Part shown: positions 26,661-34,903 of the stretch, in pieces
Position numbering within the stretch: the stretch's first letter is position 1
Layout: each line of letters begins with the position of its first letter
Origin: Myxococcales bacterium
GTDB taxonomy: Bacteria > Myxococcota_A > Polyangia > Fen-1088
Assembly (NCBI GenBank): GCA_003142855.1
Contig: PLNW01000106.1
Span: 44,590 to 108,589, forward strand
Reading direction: 5' to 3'
DNA length: 64,000 bases
Made by a program: the position numbers and the translations under genes
The notes under the pieces: model-generated
The model's database searches: none
The model's input: only the letters and a program-made list of their open reading frames with translations
Told to the model about the DNA's origin: nothing

Positions 26661-27395
26661 TCAGCGGCGGAAGCCGCGAGACCTCATGCCGCCGCCGAAT
26701 CCTCGGGCCGGAGCCGGGGCGCCGCGTATGCCGCCTCCGTGAACATATCCCCGTCCCCAGTAGGGATGGTATCCCCAGCCAGGGCCCCACAGCCAGGGAT
26801 AGAACCCCACGCCCCACCACCAGGCCGGCCACATTTCAACGGCCACGCCCACGGGTCGGTAGTCGACGTATTCGGGCGACTCATTCGGCACCAGCTCAAA
26901 CGGCGTGGTTCCGGTGACGAGCTCCCTACCGCGGTGAACTTGCCATGACAGGATGGCCTGTCCCGGATTGCCTTGAGGTGGCAGGGCGTAGAAGACATCC
27001 AGGTAGCCGTGCTGTCCCGGGGCCACGGTAATCACCGAACCACCGGTCGAGCCTTGAGCATAGGTGGGCCGCACGGGAACAGGCCCTAGGCTCACGACCT
27101 GATCGCGGGTGTCGATGGTCCAGGCAACAGCGTCAGTACGGTTCTCGGCGGCGATGCGCAGGTGAAGATAGAAACCCTGCGTCCCCGAGGGCGTGGCCAG
27201 GGGCTCTCCGCCGAAAGATATGACATAGGCCGTGCCCTTGGGATCCTTGGACGGGATCGGGTAGGTTGCGGCAGGCGTCTGAGCGGCGGCGGGTGGCGGC
27301 TCCGACACAGGCCGGTACATGGTCGTTTCCGTGGCGCAGCCCACGGCGGCAAGCGCGATTGCTCCGATGAACACCTTCACAGTTGTTGCGTTCAT
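26661..27395 (-). CDS. Lipoprotein with Trp/Gly-rich C-terminus
   Basis: The 244-residue product starts with a lipoprotein signal (GAIALAAVGC, lipobox AVGC with Cys near residue 20), then a ~150-residue beta-rich domain, and a C-terminal stretch rich in Trp, Pro, Tyr and Gly (PAWWWGVGFYPWLWGPGWGY), ending in Arg/Gly repeats. GAGGAA precedes the ATG at 27395. It is likely anchored to the outer membrane facing the periplasm. No known family recognised; the Trp/Gly tail resembles surface-exposed assembly modules but no role is assigned. Confidence 0.8.
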   Translation of the reverse strand: MNATTVKVFIGAIALAAVGCATETTMYRPVSEPPPAAAQTPAATYPIPSKDPKGTAYVISFGGEPLATPSGTQGFYLHLRIAAENRTDAVAWTIDTRDQVVSLGPVPVRPTYAQGSTGGSVITVAPGQHGYLDVFYALPPQGNPGQAILSWQVHRGRELVTGTTPFELVPNESPEYVDYRPVGVAVEMWPAWWWGVGFYPWLWGPGWGYHPYWGRGYVHGGGIRGAPAPARGFGGGMRSRGFRR

Positions 27396-27524
27396 TGTTT
27401 CCTCACTGAGGTTGATCGCAGTGTTCACTTTACCACCCAGCAAGGCCGGTTGCTTTTCTCTTCTCCGCCCGCAAGCCACGCAGGCAAATGCCTTGTGCAC
27501 GAGCTGTGCTACGCTGTGAGCACC

Positions 27525-27755
27525 ATGGCAAAATCACCCTGCCCGATTTCCAAGACGCACTTCATTGAAAAGTCCGAGCCCATCAAACTGGTCATCAACG
27601 GACAGGAACTGGTGGCCGACAAGAAAGAGTTCTCGACCGGCTCATTCGGCTGGTTTTTCAACGGCAAGATCAGCGTAGCCGTTGATGGCAAGCCGCTCAG
27701 TGTGCAGGTCGGCCTGAATTTGACCGTTGTCGGCAGCAAAGACGCCGAGCGTTAG
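27525..27755 (+). CDS. Small hypothetical protein (76 aa)
   Basis: MAKSPCPISKTHFIEKSEPI begins a 76-residue protein with alternating hydrophobic residues (KLVINGQELVADKKEF, GKISVAVDGKPLSVQVGLNL) suggesting a small beta-barrel or beta-sandwich. No ribosome-binding site is visible; TGCTACGCT nine bases before the ATG could be an extended -10 giving a nearly leaderless mRNA. Divergent from the lipoprotein. The stop is followed by a copy of the stop-codon-linked repeat. Confidence 0.65.
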   Translation: MAKSPCPISKTHFIEKSEPIKLVINGQELVADKKEFSTGSFGWFFNGKISVAVDGKPLSVQVGLNLTVVGSKDAER

Positions 27756-27758
27756 CGC

Positions 27759-27838
27759 TAGTCGCGTGGGGAGCCCGCCGGCTATGCCGGCGGCGCACCA
27801 TCGCGGGAGGGTTTGGGAACCCTTTGAGGGTTCCCATC
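27759..27838 (+). repeat. REP-like element family 1, copy 1
   Basis: Starts TAGTCGCGTGGGGAG, contains hairpin one (GCCGGC / GCCGGC around TAT) and ends with hairpin two, TGGGAACCCT-TTG-AGGGTTCCCA, a perfect 10-bp stem. It fills the gap between two convergent genes: the left stop is 3 bases before it, and the last bases form part of the nfnB stop region. Likely acts as a bidirectional terminator. Confidence 0.8.
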
Positions 27839-29292
27839 TATTTCGACTGGTGCGCGGGCTCGGCAGCCGTGGCGAGTCCCATGTACTGCAACATGGCGTG
27901 CGCGGCCTTGCGTCCCGCGCCCATGGCCAGAATGACCGTGGCACCGCCGGTCACGATGTCGCCGCCGGCGAAGACACCCGAGATGCTGGTCATCTGCGTG
28001 TCGGGACTGACATCGATGTAGCCGCGTTTGTTCAGCTTCAGTCCCGGCGTGGTCTGCGCGACGATGGGATTGGCCGAGGTCCCGATGGCGTACACGATGG
28101 TGTCCACCTCGAAGAGAAATTCCGAGCCCTTCACCGGCACCGGGCGCGCGCGGCCCGATGCATCCGGCTCGCCCAGTTCCATGCGAATGCATTCCATGGC
28201 CCGGACCCAGCCGTGCTCGTCGCCCAGGATGCGCACCGGAGCGGTGAGCCAGTTGAACTCCACGCCCTCTTCTTCTGCGTGGTGGACTTCCTCGGCGCGC
28301 GCCGGGCTCTCCTTCTTCGTTCGACGGTACACGCAGTAGACTTCTTCGGCGCCCATTCGGACGGAGACACGGCAGGCATCCATGGCCGTGTTGCCTGCGC
28401 CAATCACCGCCACCCTCTTGCCCATGCCGGTGGGCGTGTCGGCCTGCGGGTGCTGGTAGGCACGCATCAGGTTTACGCGTGTCAGGTATTCGTTGGCCGA
28501 GAAGATGCCGTTGAGCCCTTCGCCCGGGATGCCCATGAGCTTGGGGTAGCCGGCCCCGACACCGATGAACACGCTTTCGTAGCCCATTTCCTGCATGAGC
28601 TGCGGAATGGTGAAGAGGCGTCCAATGATGGCGTTGGTCACCACCTTGACGCCTAGGCCCTTCAAGGCCTCCAGCTCGCGGTCAATCAGCTTTTTGGGCA
28701 GCCGGAATTCAGGGATGCCGTACTTGAGCACGCCGCCGGCGGTGTGCAGCGCCTCGTAGATGGTCACGTCTACCCCAGCACGCGCCAGGTCCACGGCGCA
28801 GGTGATGGACGCAGGACCGCTGCCGATCATGGCCGCCTTGTGGCCATTCGGCTTGACCGACGTGGCCAGCGACCATCCGTTCTTGAGCGCCATGTCTCCC
28901 ACGAAGCGCTCGAGCCGGCCGATGCCCACCGGCTCCAGCTTGTTGCCCACGATACACACGGCTTCACATTGCGTTTCCTGCGGGCAGACGCGGCCGCAAA
29001 TGGCGGGCAGGACGTTGTCGGCCGCCAGGACGTCGTAGGCTTTGCGGAAGTCGCGATTCTCGATGGCCTGGATGAAGCCCGGGATGTTGATGGCCACCGG
29101 GCAGCCCGCGATGCAGCCCGGCTTTTTGCACTGGATGCATCGGGCTGCTTCAGCCAGCGCCTGGTCCTCGGTATAGCCCAGAGTCACCTCGTTCCAGTTG
29201 CGCGCGCGAACCGCCGGATCCTGTTCCGGCATGGCGGTCTTGGTCTTGGCGATGGTCTTGATGGTCTTCTTGGGTTTGGGTGCTGCTTCCAT
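27838..29292 (-). CDS. nfnB: NfnB / GltD-like large subunit of NADH-dependent ferredoxin:NADP+ oxidoreductase
   Basis: The 484-residue flavoprotein has two N-terminal Fe-S cysteine clusters (CIQCKKPGCIAGCP and ICGRVCPQETQCEAVC), an FAD site (IGSGPASITCAVDLARAGVD) and an NADPH site (AVIGAGNTAMDACR). By itself this resembles glutamate synthase small subunit, but the next gene is the FAD/2Fe-2S NfnA-like subunit, the pairing that in Thermotoga and clostridia catalyses electron-bifurcating transhydrogenation. No gltB is present. A Lys/Ala-rich ~20-residue N-terminal extension precedes the homologous part, so MPEQDPAVRARNW further in may be the real start. Downstream of nfnA by 33 bases. Confidence 0.85.
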   Translation of the reverse strand: MEAAPKPKKTIKTIAKTKTAMPEQDPAVRARNWNEVTLGYTEDQALAEAARCIQCKKPGCIAGCPVAINIPGFIQAIENRDFRKAYDVLAADNVLPAICGRVCPQETQCEAVCIVGNKLEPVGIGRLERFVGDMALKNGWSLATSVKPNGHKAAMIGSGPASITCAVDLARAGVDVTIYEALHTAGGVLKYGIPEFRLPKKLIDRELEALKGLGVKVVTNAIIGRLFTIPQLMQEMGYESVFIGVGAGYPKLMGIPGEGLNGIFSANEYLTRVNLMRAYQHPQADTPTGMGKRVAVIGAGNTAMDACRVSVRMGAEEVYCVYRRTKKESPARAEEVHHAEEEGVEFNWLTAPVRILGDEHGWVRAMECIRMELGEPDASGRARPVPVKGSEFLFEVDTIVYAIGTSANPIVAQTTPGLKLNKRGYIDVSPDTQMTSISGVFAGGDIVTGGATVILAMGAGRKAAHAMLQYMGLATAAEPAHQSK

Positions 29293-29325
29293 TGCGGGCT
29301 CTGACTTATTCCTAGGGGGAATGGG

Positions 29326-30171
29326 CTACTTGGGTAGGTGGCACTGGTGTTGTTCGCGGAAACGCCGCATGGATTCGCGTTCGAACGGGTCAAAGCGCTT
29401 GGCCCGGGCCAAGAGTTCGTCGAAATCGACCTGCAAGCCGTCGAACTCAGGGCCGTCCACGCAGGCAAAGGCCATCTTGCCACCCACTGTCACCCGGCAC
29501 CCGCCGCACATGCCTGTGCCGTCCACCATGATGGGGTTCAGGCTGACGATGGTCTTGACGTTGCGTGGTTTGGTTACTGCCACGCAGGCCTTCATCATGA
29601 TGGCGGGCCCGATGGCCAGCACTTCGTCGACGTCGGGATTCTTGTCCAGCACTTCTTGCAGCGGCCCGGTGACCAGGCCCTTGACACCGAAGGAACCGTC
29701 GTCGGTGGCGATGATCAACTCGTCGCTTTCGGCCTTGAAGCGGTCGATCCAGAACATGAGATCCTTGGAGCGAAAGCCAACGATGGAAATGGTGTGGGCG
29801 CCGTTCTGCTTGTACTGGCGCAACTGGGGATAGGTGGGCGCCACGCCGAGTCCGCCGCCCACGCACACGACCTTCTTCAGCTTGTCGAAATGGCGCGCGT
29901 GACCCAGCGGGCCGGCGAGGTCGTCGAGGTATTCGCCCTCCTTCAGACCCATGAGCGCAGTGGTCGTCTTGCCCACGGCCTGGATCACCAGGGTAATGGT
30001 ACCGGCCTGGCGATCGAAATCGGCGATGGTCAAAGGAACGCGCTCGCCGCCGTCTCCGTGGCGGACGATCACGAAGTGGCCAGGCTGCGCCGCCTTGGCG
30101 ATGTCGGGTGCCTCCAGTTTCCAGAGGTAGGTGACAGGGGAAAACTGCTCTCGTTTGACGATCTTGAACAT
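29326..30171 (-). CDS. nfnA: NfnA-like FAD/[2Fe-2S] subunit
   Basis: The 281-residue protein is of the sulfide dehydrogenase / dihydroorotate dehydrogenase electron-transfer (PyrK-like) type: FAD-binding barrel (PGHFVIVRHGDGGERVPLTI), NAD-binding half (VVCVGGGLGVAPTYPQLRQY) and a C-terminal 2Fe-2S loop (DGTGMCGGCRVTVGGKMAFACVDGP). It is first in the nfnAB transcript. The pair would couple NADH and reduced ferredoxin to NADP+ in the cytoplasm. The start at 30171 fits the family N-terminus (MFKIVKREQFSPVTYLWKLE). Just upstream lies the inverted-repeat island. Confidence 0.86.
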   Translation of the reverse strand: MFKIVKREQFSPVTYLWKLEAPDIAKAAQPGHFVIVRHGDGGERVPLTIADFDRQAGTITLVIQAVGKTTTALMGLKEGEYLDDLAGPLGHARHFDKLKKVVCVGGGLGVAPTYPQLRQYKQNGAHTISIVGFRSKDLMFWIDRFKAESDELIIATDDGSFGVKGLVTGPLQEVLDKNPDVDEVLAIGPAIMMKACVAVTKPRNVKTIVSLNPIMVDGTGMCGGCRVTVGGKMAFACVDGPEFDGLQVDFDELLARAKRFDPFERESMRRFREQHQCHLPK

Positions 30172-30326
30172 CTGCGTCTCGTCGGGGCTGCCTTACCGAA
30201 TACCTACGGTACGCACAGCGCGCAGTCAACGGGTCTCGTCGAGAGAATGGGTAGCGGGGTGCGGTGTCGGTGCCGAGGGCGGTGGCAGAGGCTGTGGCAG
30301 GGACAGTGACGGAGGCAGTGGCGGTG

Positions 30327-30352
30327 GGCCCGGGCCTTTGGCGGCCCGGGCC
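30327..30352. terminator. GGCCCGGGCC hairpin downstream of four-helix gene, left copy
   Basis: Two GGCCCGGGCC decamers with a 6-base spacer form a 10-bp GC-only stem 4 bases after the gene's stop. There is no T-tract, so Rho-independent termination is doubtful; it may be a structural end of the element. Confidence 0.4.
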
Positions 30353-30356
30353 AGAG

Positions 30357-30686
30357 TCAGGGATGGGTCAGGCGCCAGAGGATCGCGAGGATGGAATCGA
30401 GCAGGGACAGTGTGGGTGTGACGGTGGCTTGGTCCACATCGCCCCAGGCTATGGCAACGGACAGATGGGAGCGGACTTCCCCGGCGGAGCCAGCCGCGAT
30501 TCGGTAGTGATGGAGTCGATCCTGGCCCGCGCGCCGGGCTCCTTCAGCGATGTTGCCCGGCACCGAGGAGCCGGCGCGTTTGAGCTGCAAGGCCAGATCC
30601 CTGTCGTGAAGGCGGATGCGCTCGACCGCCGGCCGGAGCGCGCTGACCATCTGCAGAGCCATTTCGTAGACCTCAAAGCGTTTCAT
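30357..30686 (-). CDS. Four-helix-bundle protein (S23/IVP-like), left copy
   Basis: The 109-residue protein (MKRFEVYEMALQMVSALRPA, then LALQLKRAGSSVPGNIAEGA) has the pattern of the four-helix-bundle family that includes proteins encoded in 23S rRNA intervening sequences and the Avd accessory factor of diversity-generating retroelements: a basic surface and a SVPxNIAEG turn. AAAGGAGG precedes the ATG at 30686, a perfect ribosome-binding site. It differs from the right copy at only five residues. Biochemical role unknown; no reverse transcriptase is in the window. Confidence 0.85.
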   Translation of the reverse strand: MKRFEVYEMALQMVSALRPAVERIRLHDRDLALQLKRAGSSVPGNIAEGARRAGQDRLHHYRIAAGSAGEVRSHLSVAIAWGDVDQATVTPTLSLLDSILAILWRLTHP

Positions 30687-30938
30687 CAGGAACCTCCTTT
30701 GTCGCGGCCTCAAGCAGGCCGCCGTGCGCGTGTGACGGTCCCCTTTCCCGGCGCAAGGACGAAACGACAAGGCCAGCGCGAAACCATCGCGGCCGGTGGC
30801 GATGGCATGATTGCGAGATCTGGCCGGAACTCCACTCGCCGCCGTCTCCTCCGCTCGGCTCACGTAGACCGGGTACGTCTTTGTGCCCACGCCCCGATAC
30901 GCTGGATACCCAGACGCGCAGCCAACCACCAGTCGCGT

Positions 30939-31700
30939 CTACTCGACAAGCTTGATTGAATTCGCAAACCTGCGCAGCTGTGTTTCCCACCGCCGCTTGT
31001 CGTTGGCAGAGATTTCGGCTTTCCCTCGCAGCCCCGTTTCAATGTGACGCTCGGAACAATCGACGACTACCGGACGCGTCTTGTAGATCCCCGACTCCAA
31101 AGAGCGAACAAGACATGTTGCCTTGCGCGGGTCACCGGAACATTTCGTGACCGAGGGATCCTCTGTGGGCCCCCAAGCCTCATCAAGGTCTCCCTGAAGG
31201 TTCTCCTTGCAAGTCTCCGTGTCGTAGTTGGCCACAGCGGAATGGATTGTCGGTTTGGCGATCCAGTACCAGACGCCGCAGATGATAATTCCTACCACCC
31301 CAAGCTTGAGGAGCCCCGTCAGCGCGCCTGCGATCGCCTTGCGCCGTTCATCTTTCTTCTTCCGCGCAAGGTAGGCTAGGTACTGCTGTGCTTCGGGTGT
31401 CAGTGGTCTCTTCTTCTCGGCTACGTACTCTCTGATCGGAACAACAACGGTAAACCACAACACAACCGTGCCAACCCCCGCACACACCGCACCTTCGAGG
31501 ATACCTCGTCGTGCATGCCGAAGCCCAATAGACAGGTAGCAACCAATGCCGATCCACAGCGTCACGAACAAGGCGGCGAGCTTGGTTCGATCCGACAACT
31601 TGCGAACGCGTCCAAACACACGCGCCTTGGTCATCGCGAGATCCTGGCCACGCCTATCGTCGGAAGACTGTTCACTTTCACGAGTAGGTTCTGTCGTCAT
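30939..31700 (-). CDS. Hypothetical membrane protein, island cargo
   Basis: The 253-residue protein has a polar N-terminus, two adjacent membrane helices (LAALFVTLWIGIGCYLSIGL and ILEGAVCAGVGTVVLWFTVV), a charged loop (RKKKDERRKA), a third helix (LLKLGVVGIIICGVWYWIA) and a ~90-residue likely extracytoplasmic domain with four Cys. No family recognised. The ATG at 31700 has weak GGACGG upstream; an internal Met (MTKARVFGRV) is an alternative start. Codon use is less GC-biased than in neighbouring housekeeping genes. Confidence 0.65.
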   Translation of the reverse strand: MTTEPTRESEQSSDDRRGQDLAMTKARVFGRVRKLSDRTKLAALFVTLWIGIGCYLSIGLRHARRGILEGAVCAGVGTVVLWFTVVVPIREYVAEKKRPLTPEAQQYLAYLARKKKDERRKAIAGALTGLLKLGVVGIIICGVWYWIAKPTIHSAVANYDTETCKENLQGDLDEAWGPTEDPSVTKCSGDPRKATCLVRSLESGIYKTRPVVVDCSERHIETGLRGKAEISANDKRRWETQLRRFANSIKLVE

Positions 31701-31976
31701 CTTGCCGTCCCGATCACTGGCGTCCTATGGCCGATCCTGCGCCCGATCCGGAAACGCCACAAGGGGCACCTCTGGCCATACTCCCGGTGTGCCCAGGGGC
31801 AATGCGCGTCCTACGCCATTCCGCGCCTCACCATGTCGCTGCAGCCAGAAGGGAGAACGTGCAGGAGAATTCACACCCGAGGCGCGTCACAGAAACGGCC
31901 GGGCCATCCGAGCGAGATTGCAGCTTCTAGAACATTACGTCGCATACGCTCCCGCACGGGATACGATCACTCGATC

Positions 31977-32672
31977 ATGTTCATCCGGGAACCCGTTGGC
32001 TATCTCCGACAGTTTCTCCAGGAGCGGCAGGCCATCAACCTTGGCCCGCACGAAGTCGTCTACATTCTGAAGGTAGCGGCGCGGGAGATTCTGCCCGCCG
32101 CTGGTCTGGGGAAAAAATGTCAGCAGCTTGAGGTATTCGCGGACTGGATCTCGCACAACGAGATAACTAGATCTCCGGCCGGAGCTGAAGCGCTGGTCAA
32201 GATAGCAGCCGCTGTCTCCCTGCATGGCAGCGACGACCAACACGACAACAAGTGGCTGGAGGAACTTGTGAATGACGACCTCTCATTTTGGAGGCTGCGC
32301 CTCGACCTGCTTGCGCTCTGCCGCAAGTTCGAGCTTCCGGATGGAATGTTCACCACCCCAGACGCATGGCATCGCTTCAGTCTGCCGTTGGCGTTCGAGG
32401 TCTCGGGCCGCCGAGTGTCGATCTCGGCTGACCAGGGTGGACGCATCGGGGATGCTCGATGTCGACTCGCTCAATCGGTGCTCGACAAAGCCCACCGGCC
32501 GATGAGTCTGAGTATCATTGGAGATACACAGCACAAGTGGTGGTGGGAAATCCAGACGTCCGCGGCCCCCATCCAGGTTCAGGTCCTGTTCGGCTCTTTT
32601 CGAGGAGAAGACTTCCCCGTGCCGCACGGCTGGGCGTCGCCCCTGGCCTCGCAAGGCGACTCCCAAAGGTGA
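31977..32672 (+). CDS. Hypothetical protein, island cargo
   Basis: From the ATG at 31977 the product is 231 residues: a helical N-terminal half (FIREPVGYLRQFLQERQAIN, WLEELVNDDLSFWRLRLDLL) and a beta-rich C-terminal half with several Trp and Phe (GDTQHKWWWEIQTS). A -10-like TACGAT lies nine bases upstream, implying a three-base leader and no ribosome-binding site. The frame stays open further upstream but without protein-like composition. No known domain identified. Confidence 0.6.
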   Translation: MFIREPVGYLRQFLQERQAINLGPHEVVYILKVAAREILPAAGLGKKCQQLEVFADWISHNEITRSPAGAEALVKIAAAVSLHGSDDQHDNKWLEELVNDDLSFWRLRLDLLALCRKFELPDGMFTTPDAWHRFSLPLAFEVSGRRVSISADQGGRIGDARCRLAQSVLDKAHRPMSLSIIGDTQHKWWWEIQTSAAPIQVQVLFGSFRGEDFPVPHGWASPLASQGDSQR

Positions 32673-32779
32673 GGACGCAGCTTGTCGCAGGCGATGCAAA
32701 ACACCTTCGGTTCGGAAGCCATCGCGGAGAATCTGTTCTTCTTCACTTCTCGACTCCATTCTCGTCATCCGCTGCCGCC

Positions 32780-33256
32780 TTACCTATCGCAACCATGCGT
32801 TTCTCCCCCGATGTCCAGGACGAGATGGTTTCTCGCGTGCTGGATAAGAGCCTCGAACTCCCGCTCGATGATCCTAATCTTTGCTCCGTGTGCCAAAGCT
32901 CGGGCATCGCGCGCCGCCTCCTCCGGGCGCGGTGATTCAAGATACACAGTGTAGCTGTAGAGATCGTCCAGCTTATCCCTGTAAGCCTTGAGCATTGCGA
33001 GAGAGCGTGGATCGCGCTCTCGTAGCAAGACTCGCGTGTACGTGGCTACGAAGCTCACCCATGCCTGGTCCACTCCGTGGTGATTTCCGAAGAGGTTCGG
33101 TATCGAAAGATTCACGAGGAGCGCACCGCAACCTGCCAGGTCCACATAGGCATCCTCAAGCCGTGTCCTCTTGGCTCCCCGCAGCTGCAAGAGAGAGGGC
33201 AGCGTTGCGCCAGCAAAGGCGCCGGCAAGGCTGAGGACCGGCAAAAACCACTCCAT
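32780..33256 (-). CDS. Hypothetical protein with N-terminal membrane helix, island cargo
   Basis: From the ATG at 33256 the 158-residue product starts with a hydrophobic helix (MEWFLPVLSLAGAFAGATLP) and continues with a helical cytoplasmic part (AYVDLAGCGALLVNLSIPNL, LAMLKAYRDKLDDLYSYTVY). Upstream in-frame residues would extend into the repeat arm, which argues for the internal Met. No ribosome-binding site is clear. Unknown function; faces inward from the right arm. Confidence 0.6.
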   Translation of the reverse strand: MEWFLPVLSLAGAFAGATLPSLLQLRGAKRTRLEDAYVDLAGCGALLVNLSIPNLFGNHHGVDQAWVSFVATYTRVLLRERDPRSLAMLKAYRDKLDDLYSYTVYLESPRPEEAARDARALAHGAKIRIIEREFEALIQHARNHLVLDIGGETHGCDR

Positions 33257-33431
33257 GGCGGAACGGTACCTGGCCCCGGAATCGGTCGCAAGCAGCACCT
33301 CCAGATCGGCAAGTATCGCCACCGGCCGCGATGGTTTCGCGCTGGCCTTGTCGTTTCGTCCTTGCGCCGGGACAGGGGACCGTCAATCGCCGCGCGACGG
33401 CCTGCTTGAGGCCGCGACAAAGGAGGTCCTG

Positions 33432-33761
33432 ATGAAACGCTTCGAGGTCTACGAAATGGCTCTGCAGATGGTCAGCGCGCTCCGGCCGGCGGTCGAGCGC
33501 ATCCGCCTTCACGACCGGGATCTGGCCCTGCAACTCAAACGCGCCGGCTCGTCGGTGCCAGGCAACATCGCTGAAGGCGCCCGGCGCGCGGGCCAGGATC
33601 GTCTTCACCACTACCGAATCGCCGCAGGCTCCGCCGGGGAAATTCGCTCCCATCTGGCCGTTGCCGTGGCCTGGGGCGATGTGGACCAAGCCACCGTCAC
33701 ACCCGCCCTGGCCCTGCTCGATTCCATCCTCGCGATTCTCTGGCGCCTGACCCATCCCTGA
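33432..33761 (+). CDS. Four-helix-bundle protein (S23/IVP-like), right copy
   Basis: 109 residues, identical to the left copy except V/I, S/A, I/V, T/A and S/A in the C-terminal half; all changes are conservative, suggesting that the protein sequence is maintained. AAAGGAGG lies upstream of the ATG at 33432, slightly closer than in the left copy because one base is missing. Followed by the same GGCCCGGGCC hairpin at 33771-33796. Confidence 0.85.
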   Translation: MKRFEVYEMALQMVSALRPAVERIRLHDRDLALQLKRAGSSVPGNIAEGARRAGQDRLHHYRIAAGSAGEIRSHLAVAVAWGDVDQATVTPALALLDSILAILWRLTHP

Positions 33762-33770
33762 CTCCGTCCT

Positions 33771-33796
33771 GGCCCGGGCCACCAAAGGCCCGGGCC
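33771..33796. terminator. GGCCCGGGCC hairpin downstream of four-helix gene, right copy
   Basis: Decamers 33771-33780 and 33787-33796 with loop ACCAAA. The loop differs from the left copy while the stem is unchanged. It is followed by a degenerate tract of CCGTCAC, CTGTCCC and CACTGCC units up to 33868. Confidence 0.4.
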
Positions 33797-33887
33797 CACC
33801 GCCACCGCCTCCGTCACCGTCACTGTCCCTGTCACTGCCACAGCCTCTGCCACCGTCCCTGTCACCGCCACCGCACCCCGCTCCTGC

Positions 33888-34844
33888 TCAGGCTTTGGTC
33901 GCGACGTTCTCCAGATACCAGGCGTAGGTCTTTCGGATGCCCGCCTCAAGCGTGTGTTGCGCCTTCCAGCCCAGGGCGTGAAGCCGGCCCACGTCAAGCA
34001 GTTTGCGGGGCGTTCCGTCAGGCATGGCCGTGTTCCAGGTGACGCCGCCCGAATAGCCCACGATGCCGCGCACCAGCTCGGCCAGATCGCGCAGCACGAT
34101 GTCTTCGCCCAGCCCAACATTGACGAACATCTTCTCGTCCTCGCGTTCGCGTCCAGCGTCGAAGTGGTTCATCAGGAACGCGAGCGCGTCGGCCAGATCT
34201 TCCACGTAGAGCAACTCGCGCCGCACCTTGCCGGTGCCCCACAGCTCCACGCTAGCCTGGCCCGCCAGCTTGGCCTCGTGGAACTTGCGAATCCAGGCGG
34301 GCAGCACGTGGCTGGTTTGCAGGTCGAAGTTGTCGCCCGGGCCATAAAGGTTGGTGGGCATAGCGGCGATGAAGTTGGTGCCGTGCTGGCGGTTGTAGCT
34401 CTTGCACATGAGGATGCCGGCGATCTTGGCGATGGCGTAGGCATCGTTGGTGGACTCCAGCTTGCCCGTGAGCAGGTACTCTTCCTTCAGGGGCTGAGGC
34501 GCCAGCTTGGGGTAGATGCAGGAACTGCCCAGGAAGAGCAGCTTGCGCACCTTGTGGCGAAAGGCGGCGTGGATCAGGTTGGTCTGAATCAGCAGGTTGA
34601 TGCGGATGAAATCGGCCGGGAAGCTGTCGTTGGCCTTGATCCCGCCGACCTTGGCCGCCGCGACGAAGACGTACTCGGGCTGCGTGCGCGCGAAGAAGGC
34701 ATCCGTGGCGCGGGCATCGGTGAGGTCGAAATCCGCGATGTCGCTGGTGATGACGGCGTCGTGCTCACGCCGCAGGCGGCGCTCGATGGCCGAGCCGACC
34801 AAGCCACGATTGCCGGCGATGTAGATGCGCGAATTCTTTTCCAT
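33888..34844 (-). CDS. fcl: GDP-L-fucose synthase
   Basis: Epimerase-reductase that turns GDP-4-keto-6-deoxymannose into GDP-L-fucose. The 318-residue extended SDR shows IYIAGNRGLVGSAIERRL (Rossmann), AAAKVGGIKAN, LFLGSSCIYPK and the catalytic pair in NDAYAIAKIAG (Tyr-x3-Lys), followed by MPTNLYGPGDNFD. All are diagnostic of Fcl/WcaG. The partner gmd (GDP-mannose 4,6-dehydratase) is not in the window. The ATG at 34844 gives the family start. The right edge of the island lies 6 bases after the stop. Confidence 0.93.
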   Translation of the reverse strand: MEKNSRIYIAGNRGLVGSAIERRLRREHDAVITSDIADFDLTDARATDAFFARTQPEYVFVAAAKVGGIKANDSFPADFIRINLLIQTNLIHAAFRHKVRKLLFLGSSCIYPKLAPQPLKEEYLLTGKLESTNDAYAIAKIAGILMCKSYNRQHGTNFIAAMPTNLYGPGDNFDLQTSHVLPAWIRKFHEAKLAGQASVELWGTGKVRRELLYVEDLADALAFLMNHFDAGREREDEKMFVNVGLGEDIVLRDLAELVRGIVGYSGGVTWNTAMPDGTPRKLLDVGRLHALGWKAQHTLEAGIRKTYAWYLENVATKA

Positions 34845-34903
34845 GGGTGTTCGTTGCGAGTCTACCCTATCTGCAAGCGAGCCGGTCCACCTCGTCGACC
34901 ACG

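Larger units (their letters stand above)
30253..30803 (-). repeat. Left arm of the inverted duplication
   Basis: Aligns to the right arm from AGCGGGGTGCGGTG at the outer end to the ACCGGCCGCGATGG region at the inner end. Differences are scattered, with a few small gaps in the leader and in the repetitive outer tract, so the duplication is recent but not fresh. Confidence 0.85.
30253..33882. mobile_element. 3.6-kb island bounded by inverted duplications carrying four-helix-bundle genes
   Basis: A left arm (30253-30803) and an inverted right arm (33315-33882) are nearly identical over about 550 bp and enclose ~2.5 kb with three hypothetical genes. Each arm carries a four-helix-bundle gene reading outward, its upstream region, and a 3' GGCCCGGGCC hairpin followed by a degenerate CCGTCAC/TGTCCC tract. 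No transposase is inside. Target-site duplications are not evident at the ends. The cargo looks lower in G+C than its surroundings. Confidence 0.6.
33315..33882 (+). repeat. Right arm of the inverted duplication
   Basis: Inverted counterpart of 30253-30803. The outer end CACCGCACCCCGCT lies 6 bases before the fcl stop codon. The leader region shared with the left arm covers about 115 bp before the ATG at 33432. Confidence 0.85.

Noticed and set aside
27838..29292. Annotation as glutamate synthase small subunit (GltD)
   Set aside because: No large subunit is nearby and the adjacent FAD/2Fe-2S partner points to NfnAB, although the two families are close.
33797..33868. Degenerate CCGTCAC units considered as a CRISPR array
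   Set aside because: Units are too short and irregular, no constant spacers, no cas genes.
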